DNA from: Rhodanobacter thiooxydans
Lineage (GTDB): Bacteria; Pseudomonadota; Gammaproteobacteria; Xanthomonadales; Rhodanobacteraceae
Length of the DNA stretch: 64,000 nucleotides
Direction: 5' to 3'
Assembly (NCBI RefSeq): GCF_030291135.1
Contig: NZ_CP127409.1
Span: 1,426,001 to 1,490,000 of the forward strand
A program made the position numbers and the translations under genes. Every line of letters starts with the position of its first letter. Within the stretch, counting starts at the first letter, position 1. Shown in pieces: positions 47,563 to 58,420 of the stretch. The notes below the pieces were generated by a model. It searched no databases. It was given only the letters and a program-made list of their open reading frames with translations, and was not told the DNA's origin.

Positions 47563-49977
47563 TCAGCCGGTGGGTTCGTCTTCCTCGACCAGCGGCGGCA
47601 GCGTGCGCACCAGCATGCTCTGCGGGCTGGTCATCGGCAGCCCTTCGCTGCGCAGGCGCTTGAGGATCTCGAACAGCAGGTCGCTCTTCACGCCGCTGAC
47701 CTCGCGCGGGCTGCCGACATAGGCGACGCAGTTGAACGTCATCACGCCGTTGTTGAGGTTTTCCAGCTGCACGTACGGTGCCGGCACGGCCAGCGTGCCG
47801 TGGTGCGCGCGCAGGATGCCCAGCACCAGTTCGCGTACCTTGCCAGCGTCGGTGTCCAGCGGCATCGGCAGCTTGATCTGCACACGGCCCTGCGCGTTGG
47901 CCAGGGTCACGTTGCGCACGTTCTGGGTGATCAGCTGCGAGTTCGGCACGATCACGGTGGAGCGGTCCCCCATCTGGATCTCGGTGGCGCGCACGTTGAT
48001 GCGGCGGATGTCGCCCTCGACGTCGCTCGACAGGCTGACCCAGTCGCCCACCTTCACCGGCCGCTCAACCAGCAGGATCAGGCCGGAGATGAAATTCTGC
48101 ACGATCGCCTGCAGGCCGAAGCCGATGCCCACCGACAGCGCGCTGACGATCCAGGTGATGCTCTTCAGGTCCACGTGCAACGCCGCCAGCGTCAGCACCA
48201 CCACCAGCAGGCCGCCGACGTAGCCGAGCAGGGTGACGATGGAGTCCTGCATGCCTTTTTCCATCGTGGACTTCGGCAGCAACTGCTCGGCCAGCCAGCG
48301 CTTGAGCATGCGCAGCACGAACATCCCGGCCAGCAGCACCAGCACGCCGCCGAAGATGGTGCCTGGATTGATCGCCAGCTCGCCCAGCTTGACGTTGCCC
48401 AGGGTTTGCTCGGCGCTGGCTAGCAGGTCCTTCGGCCCGGCGCCGAACGGGGTCAGCACGGTGGCCAGAGCCAGCAGCACCAACCCCACGCGGCAGATGC
48501 CGGCGAGCAGCACGGCGGCCTGCTCCAGCGTGTGCGGCGCCAGCTCGAAGGTGGCTTGCAGCCGCTGGCCACCGCGCCCGTGCGGCAACAGCGTAGTGTT
48601 GATCAGGTCGGTGAGCAGGTAGATCAGCAGGTATACCGTGGCCACGATCACGCCGATCCACAGCATCTGCACGGCGACGAAGAACGCCAGCGCGATGAAA
48701 CCGGTGGCCACGCCCAGCCAGCTGACTATCACGCCGAGCGTGGCCGCTGCGGTGAGCAGGCCGATCCATAGCGGCCGATGTTCCGGCTCGGCGCCATCGG
48801 CAGTGGCGGCCGCCTGGCGGGTGCGGCGCAGGCGCAGCAAAGCCAGGCCGATCAGCCCGCTGATGACCAGCGCAAACAAGCCGCGCGTGGCCACCGAGGC
48901 CGGCAGGCTGGTGCCGACCGCGCGGCTGGTGCGGTCGAGCAGGCCGAACAGCAGCGCGGCCGCGGCCAGCAGCCACGGGAACAGGCGCAGCCGCTGCGCC
49001 GCCAGGTCCGACAGCGCAGGCAGGCGCCACGACGGCCTCCGCACCGACAACAGTGCCCGGCCCAGCCCGGTCACGTAGGCGGCGAAACACACCAGCCCGA
49101 CCACCCTGGTGGCCAGTGCGGCGAGGTCGTCGTCCAGGATGTCGTTCCAGTTCAATCCCAGGTAGACCAGTTGCGCCGCGAGTCCGGTGGTGAGGACCGC
49201 AGTCAGCGCCACCGCGGTGGCCATCGCGCTGCGCCGCAGGTGGCCGTCCGGCACGTGGCGCGTGGCCAGCAGCAGCAACAGCCGCTCCAGCACCCAGCGG
49301 CCGCCGCCGAGCAGCAGTGCTGCGGCGATCAGGCACCACACCAGCGGCTGCCGGTTCGGCGGCTGCCATGCCTGCGCCACGGCGCTGGCGTAGCGCGAGC
49401 CGAGGCGCTTGAGCCGCACCACGTCATCCGGAAACGTGCGTACCGGGTCGGCCCAGAACGTGTGGCTGAAGGGGGTTGCCGTGCGCGAGGCCAGCCGCGC
49501 CTGGAACTCGTCGTTGCGCAGGCCGGAAATCTGCGCCGCCAGTTGCGTCGCGTTCTGGCCGAGCAACTGCGCCTGCTTGATTTGCGCGTCCAAGTCGGCC
49601 TGGGCCTTGTCCAGTTTGCGGCGCTGTGCGGCGACTTCCGGCGCCTCCGCCGGCGCGCCCTTCGCCGGCGCCGGACCCAGCACGGCGAGCTGCGCCTGCA
49701 GCGCGGTCATCTGCGGCGCAAGGCTGATGGCCAGTTCGCTCGCCTGGTCCTGCACGCCAAGCGCGGTGTTGCGCAGATCGGCCAGCGGTGTATCGGATGT
49801 CTTGTTCTTCAGCGAGGCCTTGATCGTGTCGAGCTGGCTGCCCAGCTGTTCCAGTGTCGGCGCAGGGGTTGCTGCCGGCGCGGTGGCTGGTGGCGGCTGG
49901 TCGTTGTCCTGGGCAGGCGACACGGTGCTGCCAAAGGTCAGCAGCAGGAGCAGGAGGAAGCGGAGCAGGCTGGGCAT
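47563..49977 (-). CDS. Large MscS-family mechanosensitive channel, DUF3772 type
   Basis: An 804-residue inner-membrane protein. After a signal peptide, a long periplasmic coiled-coil-like region (about 35-190) resembles DUF3772, then about ten helices, and a C-terminal MscS domain with the pore helix and cytoplasmic beta domain (GIGFGLQAIVQNFISGLILLVERPVKVGDWV, then INVRATEIQMGDRSTVIVPNS). Such giant channels release solutes on hypo-osmotic shock. It is divergent from the ABC exporter at 50201. Confidence 0.93.
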   Translation of the reverse strand: MPSLLRFLLLLLLTFGSTVSPAQDNDQPPPATAPAATPAPTLEQLGSQLDTIKASLKNKTSDTPLADLRNTALGVQDQASELAISLAPQMTALQAQLAVLGPAPAKGAPAEAPEVAAQRRKLDKAQADLDAQIKQAQLLGQNATQLAAQISGLRNDEFQARLASRTATPFSHTFWADPVRTFPDDVVRLKRLGSRYASAVAQAWQPPNRQPLVWCLIAAALLLGGGRWVLERLLLLLATRHVPDGHLRRSAMATAVALTAVLTTGLAAQLVYLGLNWNDILDDDLAALATRVVGLVCFAAYVTGLGRALLSVRRPSWRLPALSDLAAQRLRLFPWLLAAAALLFGLLDRTSRAVGTSLPASVATRGLFALVISGLIGLALLRLRRTRQAAATADGAEPEHRPLWIGLLTAAATLGVIVSWLGVATGFIALAFFVAVQMLWIGVIVATVYLLIYLLTDLINTTLLPHGRGGQRLQATFELAPHTLEQAAVLLAGICRVGLVLLALATVLTPFGAGPKDLLASAEQTLGNVKLGELAINPGTIFGGVLVLLAGMFVLRMLKRWLAEQLLPKSTMEKGMQDSIVTLLGYVGGLLVVVLTLAALHVDLKSITWIVSALSVGIGFGLQAIVQNFISGLILLVERPVKVGDWVSLSSDVEGDIRRINVRATEIQMGDRSTVIVPNSQLITQNVRNVTLANAQGRVQIKLPMPLDTDAGKVRELVLGILRAHHGTLAVPAPYVQLENLNNGVMTFNCVAYVGSPREVSGVKSDLLFEILKRLRSEGLPMTSPQSMLVRTLPPLVEEDEPTG

Positions 49978-50200
49978 CCGCCCATGATCGGAGCGCCGCT
50001 GCGAGCGGTCAATCGCGCCGGGCGGATAAACGATTGTCTTTGCGGCTGGCGTTCAGGCTCGGTGTCGCGCTCTCCGCGGCGGGCTGCCCGGATCGGTGAC
50101 TCCGCCCCGGCGGTGGCAGGTCGCGGCGATCACGAAAGCGCCGCGTCGTCACACGTATCGTGCGGGCTTCACGCACAATGGACAGCCCCGCAGGCTCGGA

Positions 50201-52051
50201 ATGCCCATGCTCTTCCGCTGGTTCGAATCCCTTATCGACGCGTTCAAGGAACCGGTCGACGGCATGCCGCCGACGTCGGTGTGGCGCTTCTACGCGTTCT
50301 ACCTGCGCCAGGTGTGGCCGGTGTTCGCCGTGGCGATCGCGGTGGGCTTCGTGGTGGCGATCGTCGAGGTGTCGCTGTTCGGCTTCATCGGCCGCATCGT
50401 GGACATGGCCAGGGGCGCGCCGGCGGCGGACTTCTTCCGGCAGCACGGCCACGAACTTCTGTGGATGGGCTTCGTGGCGCTGATCGTGCGGCCGCTGGCG
50501 ATCGGCGCGCACGACCTGCTGGTGAACCAGGCGATCGTGCCCAGCCTGACCAACCGCATCCGCTGGCAGAACCATCGCTACGTGATTCGCCAGAGCCTGG
50601 GCTTCTTCCAGAACGACTACGCCGGGCGCATCGCCAACCGCATCATGCAGACCGGCGGCGCGCTGCGCGAGTCGGCGGTGCAGATCGTCGATGCGATCTG
50701 GTACGTCACCATCTACACCGGCAGCGCGATCGTGCTGTTCGCGCAGGCGGACCCGTGGCTGGCCGCGCCGCTGTTCGCCTGGGTGTTTGCCTATATCGGC
50801 CTGCTGGCGTTCTTCATCCCGCGCATCAAGCAGCGCTCGTGGCTAGCCTCCGAGGCGCGCTCGAAATTGATGGGGCGCATCGTCGACGGCTACAGCAACG
50901 TGCTCACGCTGAAGCTGTTTGCGCATACGCGCCGCGAGGAGGCCTACGTAGCCGACGCGATGGCCGAGCAGACCGACAAGCTGCGCCGCATGACCCGCGT
51001 CACCACCACGCTGGATGCCAGCATTACCACGCTCAACGGTTTCCTGATCGTCGGCACCTCGGCGCTGGCGCTGTGGCTGTGGAGCGAAGGCCGGGTGACA
51101 GTGGGCGCGATCGCGCTGTCGACCGGGCTGGTGATCCGCATCAACAACATGTCCGGCTGGATCATGTGGGTGGTCAACGGCATCTTCGAGAACGTGGGCA
51201 CGGTGCAGGACGGCATTACGACGATTTCGCGGCCGCGTGCGGTGCAGGACCGCGAGGGTGCGATGCCGCTGGAGGTGACCAACGGCGGCGTGCGCTTCGA
51301 ACACATCCACTTCCACTACGGCAAGCAGGGCGGGGTGATCGCCGGGCTCGACCTGGACGTGCGTGCGGGCGAGAAGATCGGTCTGGTCGGCCCGTCCGGC
51401 GCGGGCAAGTCGACGTTGGTCAATGTGTTGCTGCGGCTGTACGACTTGGAGGCGGGCCGCATCCTGATCGACGGCCAGGACATCGCCGGCGTCACCCAGG
51501 AAAGCCTGCGCTCGCAGATCGGCGTGGTCACCCAGGACACCTCGCTGCTGCACCGCTCGATCCGCGACAACCTCCTCTACGGCCGCCCCGACGCCAGCGA
51601 GGCGCAGGTGATCGAGGCGGTGCGCAAGGCGCGCGCGGACGAATTCATCCCGAACCTCAGCGACGGCGAAGGCCGCCGCGGCTACGACGCGCTGGTCGGC
51701 GAACGCGGTGTGAAACTCTCGGGCGGCCAGCGCCAGCGCATCGCGATCGCCCGCGTGCTGCTGAAGGACGCGCCGATCCTGGTGCTGGACGAAGCCACCT
51801 CCGCGCTCGACTCCGAAGCCGAGGCGGCGATCCAGGACAGCCTGGACATCCTGATGCAGGGCAAGACGGTGATCGCGATCGCCCATCGCCTGTCCACCAT
51901 CGCGCGGATGGACCGGCTGGTGGTGCTGGACAAGGGGCAGATCGTCGAGACCGGCACGCACGCCGAGCTGATCGCGCGCAGTGGCTTGTACGCGCGGCTG
52001 TGGCATCGGCAGACCGGCGGCTTCGTGGCGGCGGAGGATACGCCGGTTTAG
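50201..52051 (+). CDS. ABC exporter with fused permease and ATPase domains
   Basis: A 616-residue half-transporter with six helices and an ATPase: Walker A GPSGAGKST, signature KLSGGQRQR, Walker B ILVLDEATSALD, and H-loop IAHRLS. It resembles the MsbA/multidrug subfamily of unknown substrate. The ATG at 50201 (MPMLFRWF) begins a cytoplasmic N-terminus. It differs clearly in its core from the ABC gene at 34661. Confidence 0.9.
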   Translation: MPMLFRWFESLIDAFKEPVDGMPPTSVWRFYAFYLRQVWPVFAVAIAVGFVVAIVEVSLFGFIGRIVDMARGAPAADFFRQHGHELLWMGFVALIVRPLAIGAHDLLVNQAIVPSLTNRIRWQNHRYVIRQSLGFFQNDYAGRIANRIMQTGGALRESAVQIVDAIWYVTIYTGSAIVLFAQADPWLAAPLFAWVFAYIGLLAFFIPRIKQRSWLASEARSKLMGRIVDGYSNVLTLKLFAHTRREEAYVADAMAEQTDKLRRMTRVTTTLDASITTLNGFLIVGTSALALWLWSEGRVTVGAIALSTGLVIRINNMSGWIMWVVNGIFENVGTVQDGITTISRPRAVQDREGAMPLEVTNGGVRFEHIHFHYGKQGGVIAGLDLDVRAGEKIGLVGPSGAGKSTLVNVLLRLYDLEAGRILIDGQDIAGVTQESLRSQIGVVTQDTSLLHRSIRDNLLYGRPDASEAQVIEAVRKARADEFIPNLSDGEGRRGYDALVGERGVKLSGGQRQRIAIARVLLKDAPILVLDEATSALDSEAEAAIQDSLDILMQGKTVIAIAHRLSTIARMDRLVVLDKGQIVETGTHAELIARSGLYARLWHRQTGGFVAAEDTPV

Positions 52052-52115
52052 GGAGGGCGCTGAGCGGGCTTTTGCTCGTCATCCGCCACCTCGGCTCGAT
52101 GTGTCCACTCACCCT

Positions 52116-52306
52116 GTCGTCATTCCGGCGAAGGCCGGAATCGCACTTCAGCCGTGTGGTGGAGCAGCGTGCTGCTCACGGCTTTTGCTGGCCTTCCATG
52201 CGTGAGGCGCCCTTGTCGATCAAGTGCGATTCCGGCCTTCGCCGGAATGACGACGGGAGGGTTTTGTGGTTCAAGTGCGATTTCGGCTTTTCGCTGGGAT
52301 GACGAC
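52116..52306. repeat. REP-type repeats: exact 33 bp inverted pair plus a third copy
   Basis: Copy 1 (52116-52148) and copy 2 (52222-52254) are exact reverse complements over 33 bp; each contains the hairpin ATTCCGGC / GCCGGAAT. Copy 3 (52273-52306) has the orientation of copy 2 and is decayed in the stem. This is the usual TCATTCCGGCG-type REP found in many Proteobacteria. The interval 52052-52361 has no gene. The pair could form a cruciform, protect the exporter mRNA or mark a REPIN. Confidence 0.85.
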
Positions 52307-52361
52307 GGGAGAGTTGTCGAGACCGTCCGTCGTCGGCAGCGACATCAGGGGTGAACCGCGA

Positions 52362-53126
52362 TCAGCACGCTCCACCGCTGCAGCAAGCAGGCTTGCCCGC
52401 CGTCGCTGCGCTTTCCAGCACCTCGGCCGCGGCCGTCAGCGCCTTCGCCGCGGCGGCGCCCTTGCGCTCGCTGTAGCGGCTGACCAAGTAGTCGCTGCGT
52501 CCGCGCACCAGCAGGGTGAACTTGAACGGCTCCTCCATCACGTCGACCACGCGATCGTAGAACGGCGAGGGCTTCATCCTGCCGTCGTCGTCGAACTCCT
52601 GCCAGGCCTTGGCCACCGAGGACTGGTTCGGGATGGTCAGCATGCGCATCCAGCGGCCAAGCACGCGCAAGGTGTTGACCACGTTGAACGACTGCGAGCC
52701 GCCGCTGACCTGCATCACCGCGAGCGTGCGCCCCTGCGTGGGCCGCACGCTGCCGTCTTCCAGCGGCAGCCAGTCGATCTGGTTCTTGAACACGCCGGTG
52801 ATCGTGCCATGCCGCTCGGGGCTGACCCAGACCTGGCCTTCGGACCACAACGACAGCGCGCGCAGTTCCTGCACCTTGGGGTGGCTGGCCGGCACGCTAT
52901 CCAGCAGCGGCAGCTCGTGCGGGTCGAACACCCGCGTCTCGGCGCCGAACTGGCGCAGGATGCGTTCGGCTTCCAGCGCCAGCTTGCGGCTGAACGACTG
53001 CGGGCGCAGCGAACCGTACAGGATCAGGATGCGCGGCGGGTGGTCGGCGTCGGCTGGCAGGGCCAACTTGGCCAGGCTGGGGGTGTCCAGCACGTCGGCG
53101 GCGATGTGGGGCAGGTCCGGGATCAC
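52362..53126 (-). CDS. arsH: Organoarsenical oxidase ArsH
   Basis: A 254-residue NADPH-dependent FMN reductase-fold protein. The flavin-binding [13 protein letters not shown] and the [20 protein letters not shown] region are typical of ArsH, which oxidises trivalent organoarsenicals to pentavalent forms. An unusual C-terminal tail ends in [11 protein letters not shown], a cysteine cluster that could bind arsenite. The gene diverges from arsC, and its promoter shares the 50 bp gap with the arsC operator candidate. Confidence 0.94.
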   Translation of the reverse strand: MIPDLPHIAADVLDTPSLAKLALPADADHPPRILILYGSLRPQSFSRKLALEAERILRQFGAETRVFDPHELPLLDSVPASHPKVQELRALSLWSEGQVWVSPERHGTITGVFKNQIDWLPLEDGSVRPTQGRTLAVMQVSGGSQSFNVVNTLRVLGRWMRMLTIPNQSSVAKAWQEFDDDGRMKPSPFYDRVVDVMEEPFKFTLLVRGRSDYLVSRYSERKGAAAAKALTAAAEVLESAATAGKPACCSGGAC

Positions 53127-53150
53127 GGTGGTTCCTGTTGCGTTGGTTTG

Positions 53151-53166
53151 ATGATTCTATAATCAT
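53151..53166. promoter_or_regulatory. ars operator candidate with TATAAT -10
   Basis: ATGATT-CTAT-AATCAT is an inverted repeat in the arsH/arsC divergent gap. A perfect TATAAT (53158-53163) lies within it and faces arsC, so a bound ArsR would block transcription. This puts the transcript start near 53170, which favours the arsC start at 53200. Confidence 0.6.
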
Positions 53167-53199
53167 GGAAATATGGAAGCCAATCCGGAACCGCCGCCC

Positions 53200-53700
53200 A
53201 TGCACCCGTGTCGTGTCCTGTTCATCTGTACTGGCAATTCGGCCCGCAGCATCCTGTCCGAGGCCACCCTCAATCACCTGGGCGCGGGGCGCTTCGCGGC
53301 GTTCAGCGCCGGCAGCCGGCCGACCGGGCGTGTTCATCCCCAGGCGATCGAGGAACTGAAGGCCCGGGGCATTGCCACCGAAGGACTCGCCAGCAAGTCG
53401 TGGGATCGCTTCACCGAGGCGGGCGCGCCGCCGCTGGATATCGTGATCACGGTCTGCGACAACGCCGCCAGCGAGACTTGCCCGGTGCTGTTCGGCGACT
53501 TCGTGCGGAGTCATTGGGGTCTGCCGGATCCAGCCGCACAAGACACGGATATCGCGGCGGCGTTCCGACGCGCTCACAGGCTGATCGAGCGGCGGATCAC
53601 CGCGCTGCTGCAGCTGCCGGTGGAAACGATGGGTCGCGACGAGTTGCAACAGACGCTCGACCGCATCGGCAGCCTCACTGGCGAGGAAGCCGGCGCATGA
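53200..53700 (+). CDS. arsC: Arsenate reductase, low-molecular-weight tyrosine-phosphatase type
   Basis: A 166-residue enzyme reducing arsenate to arsenite. The P-loop CTGNSARS (C-x5-R) is the family signature; further conserved parts are the WDRFTEAG and TVCDNAAsETCP segments. ATG 53200 (MHPCRVLFICTG) is preferred over ATG 53173, which is almost at the predicted transcript start and gives a longer, unusual N-terminus. It overlaps acr3 by four bases. Confidence 0.92.
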   Translation: MHPCRVLFICTGNSARSILSEATLNHLGAGRFAAFSAGSRPTGRVHPQAIEELKARGIATEGLASKSWDRFTEAGAPPLDIVITVCDNAASETCPVLFGDFVRSHWGLPDPAAQDTDIAAAFRRAHRLIERRITALLQLPVETMGRDELQQTLDRIGSLTGEEAGA

Positions 53701-54782
53701 ACCAGCCATCCGCCATACTCGCCGCCGGCGCGGTTGCTCCGGACAGCGCGCGCATCGGCTTCTTCGAGCGCTGGCTCACCCTCTGGGTGCTGCTGTGCAT
53801 CGTGGCCGGCACATTGCTGGGCCACCTGCTGCCCGGCGGCTTTGCGGCGCTGGGCGGCATGCAACTGGCGCAGGTGAACCTGCCGGTTGCGGTGTTGATC
53901 TGGCTGATGATCATCCCGATGCTGCTGAAGATCGACTTCGGTGCGCTCGGCGGCGTGCGCCGGCAGTGGAAGGGCATCGGCGTCACGCTGTTCGTCAACT
54001 GGGCAGTGAAACCCTTCTCGATGGCCCTGCTGGGCTGGATCTTCATCCGTCACCTCTTCGCCGGCCAGCTGCCGGCGGCGCAGCTCGACTCCTATATCGC
54101 CGGCCTGATCCTGCTGGCCGCCGCGCCGTGCACGGCGATGGTGTTCGTGTGGAGCAACCTGTGCCGCGGCGAGCCGGCGTTCACGCTGAGCCAGGTCGCG
54201 CTGAATGACGCCATCATGGTGGTGGCGTTCGCGCCGATCGTGGCGCTGCTGCTGGGCATCTCCTCGATCACGGTGCCGTGGAACACGCTGCTGCTGTCGG
54301 TGCTGCTGTACATCGTGGTGCCGGTGGCGCTCAGCGTGCTGTTGCGGCGCCAGCTGCTGGCGCACGGCGGCGAGGCGCGCTTGCAGCAACTGCTGCAGAG
54401 GCTGGGGCCGGTGTCGCTGGGCGCGCTGCTGGCCACCCTTGTGCTGCTGTTCGGCTTCCAGGGCCGGCAGATCCTCGCGCAGCCGGCGATCATCGCGCTG
54501 CTGGCGGTGCCGATCCTGATCCAGGTGTACTTCAACGCCGGCCTGGCCTACTGGCTCAATCGCCGCTTCGGCGTGCCGCACTGCGTGGCCGGCCCGTCGG
54601 CGCTGATCGGTGCCAGCAACTTCTTCGAGCTGGCAGTGGCCACCGCGGTGGGTCTGTTCGGCGTGCATTCCGGCGCGGCGCTGGCGACCGTGGTGGGCGT
54701 GTTGATCGAGGTGCCGGTGATGCTGTCGGTGGTGCGCATCGTCAACCGCAGCAAACGCTGGTATGAATCAGCCCGGGAGTAG
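53697..54782 (+). CDS. acr3: Arsenite efflux permease, ACR3 family
   Basis: A 361-residue membrane protein with about ten helices. The conserved cysteine of ACR3 is in AAPCTAMVFVWSNL, and GASNFFELAVATAVGLFG is the other family signature. It exports arsenite made by ArsC. ATG 53697 overlaps the arsC stop (ATGA). It differs from the ArsB family in helix number and motifs. Confidence 0.95.
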   Translation: MNQPSAILAAGAVAPDSARIGFFERWLTLWVLLCIVAGTLLGHLLPGGFAALGGMQLAQVNLPVAVLIWLMIIPMLLKIDFGALGGVRRQWKGIGVTLFVNWAVKPFSMALLGWIFIRHLFAGQLPAAQLDSYIAGLILLAAAPCTAMVFVWSNLCRGEPAFTLSQVALNDAIMVVAFAPIVALLLGISSITVPWNTLLLSVLLYIVVPVALSVLLRRQLLAHGGEARLQQLLQRLGPVSLGALLATLVLLFGFQGRQILAQPAIIALLAVPILIQVYFNAGLAYWLNRRFGVPHCVAGPSALIGASNFFELAVATAVGLFGVHSGAALATVVGVLIEVPVMLSVVRIVNRSKRWYESARE

Positions 54783-54786
54783 CGCC

Positions 54787-55158
54787 ATGCAGAACAGGCA
54801 AGCCATCACCATCCTCGCCGCGCTCGCCCAGGAATCGCGCCTGGCGGTCTACCGGCTGCTGGTCGAGCACGCGCCGGAAGGACTGGCCGCCAGCGCGATA
54901 GCGGAGAAGCTGGGCCTGCCCAACGCCACGCTGTCCTTCCACCTGAAGGAGCTGTCGCACGCGGGCCTGGTGAGCAGCCGGCAGAGCGGACGCTTCATCT
55001 ACTACGCGCCGGTGATGGAGGCGATGGACGAGCTGGTTGGCTACCTCACCGACCACTGCTGCAGCCAGTCCGGCGGCACGTGCGCCACGGCCAAGCGCAA
55101 GTGCGCGCCGGCAAAACGCGCGGCTGATGCCGGCAGGCGGCGGTCAGATTCGGTCTGA
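54787..55158 (+). CDS. arsR: ArsR-family arsenic repressor
   Basis: A 123-residue winged-helix repressor (LPNATLSFHLKELSHAGLVSSRQSGR). It lacks the usual helix-3 ELCVCD metal site; instead cysteines 91, 92, 99 and 106 lie in a C-terminal tail (DHCCSQSGGTC), as in C-terminal-site ArsRs. ATG 54787 is preferred over 54763 because GGGAG lies at the right distance and 54763 overlaps acr3. It follows acr3 by four bases, so arsC-acr3-arsR form one operon under its own control. Confidence 0.92.
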   Translation: MQNRQAITILAALAQESRLAVYRLLVEHAPEGLAASAIAEKLGLPNATLSFHLKELSHAGLVSSRQSGRFIYYAPVMEAMDELVGYLTDHCCSQSGGTCATAKRKCAPAKRAADAGRRRSDSV

Positions 55159-55282
55159 TACCTGTGGCTGGGACGACCTGATTGCACTGCTGTGTGTGGC
55201 GCTCGGCATCGTAGAAGTCGCTGACGAGTTTGGGTGGGGTGGGAGCGCTCGCGGGCCTATGGCAGCAAGATGGCGGGAATGC

Positions 55283-55314
55283 TTGACTCTGGACTTTGAT
55301 CAAAGGTCTATACT
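55283..55314 (+). promoter_or_regulatory. MerR-type promoter of the cueR-copA operon
   Basis: TTGACT (55283-55288) and TATACT (55309-55314) are 20 bp apart, the over-long spacing typical of MerR-family regulated promoters. The spacer contains the perfect dyad CTTTGATCAAAG. The -10 ends six bases before the regulator ATG (55321), so the transcript would be nearly leaderless. Confidence 0.85.
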
Positions 55315-55320
55315 TCAGGC

Positions 55321-55742
55321 ATGAAGACCCCGAATGCTCCCCTGACCATCGGTGCCGTCGCCAAGCGCGTCGGTGTAGCGATCGACACGATCCGTTATTA
55401 CGAGCGCGAGGGTCTGCTGCCCGAGCCGCAGCGACGGGCGTCCGGCTATCGCAGTTACGGTGAGAGCGCAGTCGTGCAGTTGCGCTTCATCCGCCGCGCC
55501 AAGGATCTCGGTTTCACGCTGGAGGAGATCCGCGAGCTGTTGGCGCTGTCAGCCGACCGCCAGCGCGGGGTGAAGGCGGTGAAACAGCGCGCGGAGAAGC
55601 GGCTGGCAGCGATCGAACAGCGCATCGCCGAGCTGCAGCGCGTGCGTGACGGGTTGGCGGAGCTGGTCGCGTCGTGTCCGGGCCATGGTGCACCGGAGCA
55701 TTGCCCGATCCTGCGCGCGCTTGGCAACGAGGAGGTGAAGGC

Positions 55743-55746
<4 letters not shown>
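55321..55746 (+). CDS. cueR: MerR-family copper-responsive activator (CueR-like)
   Basis: A 141-residue MerR activator with helix-turn-helix [25 protein letters not shown]. The metal loop has Cys119 and Cys128 in [11 protein letters not shown], and Ser77 occupies the position that in CueR favours monovalent Cu(I)/Ag(I) over Zn(II). Its gene is the first after a MerR-type promoter and overlaps copA by four bases, so it controls itself and the ATPase. Confidence 0.88.
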
Positions 55747-58319
<2,573 letters not shown>

Positions 58320-58420
58320 GAGGTCGTTCGCGCGGGGCAGCGTGCATGGTGGTGGGATTCATCCGTGCGTTCGAATTGATGCTTTAAGCTTTGCACTTCC
58401 CGTCTGCACGAAGTCACTGC

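Noticed and set aside
48778-52302. 1174-codon plus-strand frame crossing the MscS gene and ABC gene
   Set aside because: It runs opposite the MscS gene and in another frame of the ABC exporter; Arg/Gly-rich with no domain.
55236-55262. REP-like GTGGGAGCGCTCGCGGGC stretch between arsR and the cueR promoter
   Set aside because: It resembles REP ends but no inverted partner or second copy was seen, so it may be chance.
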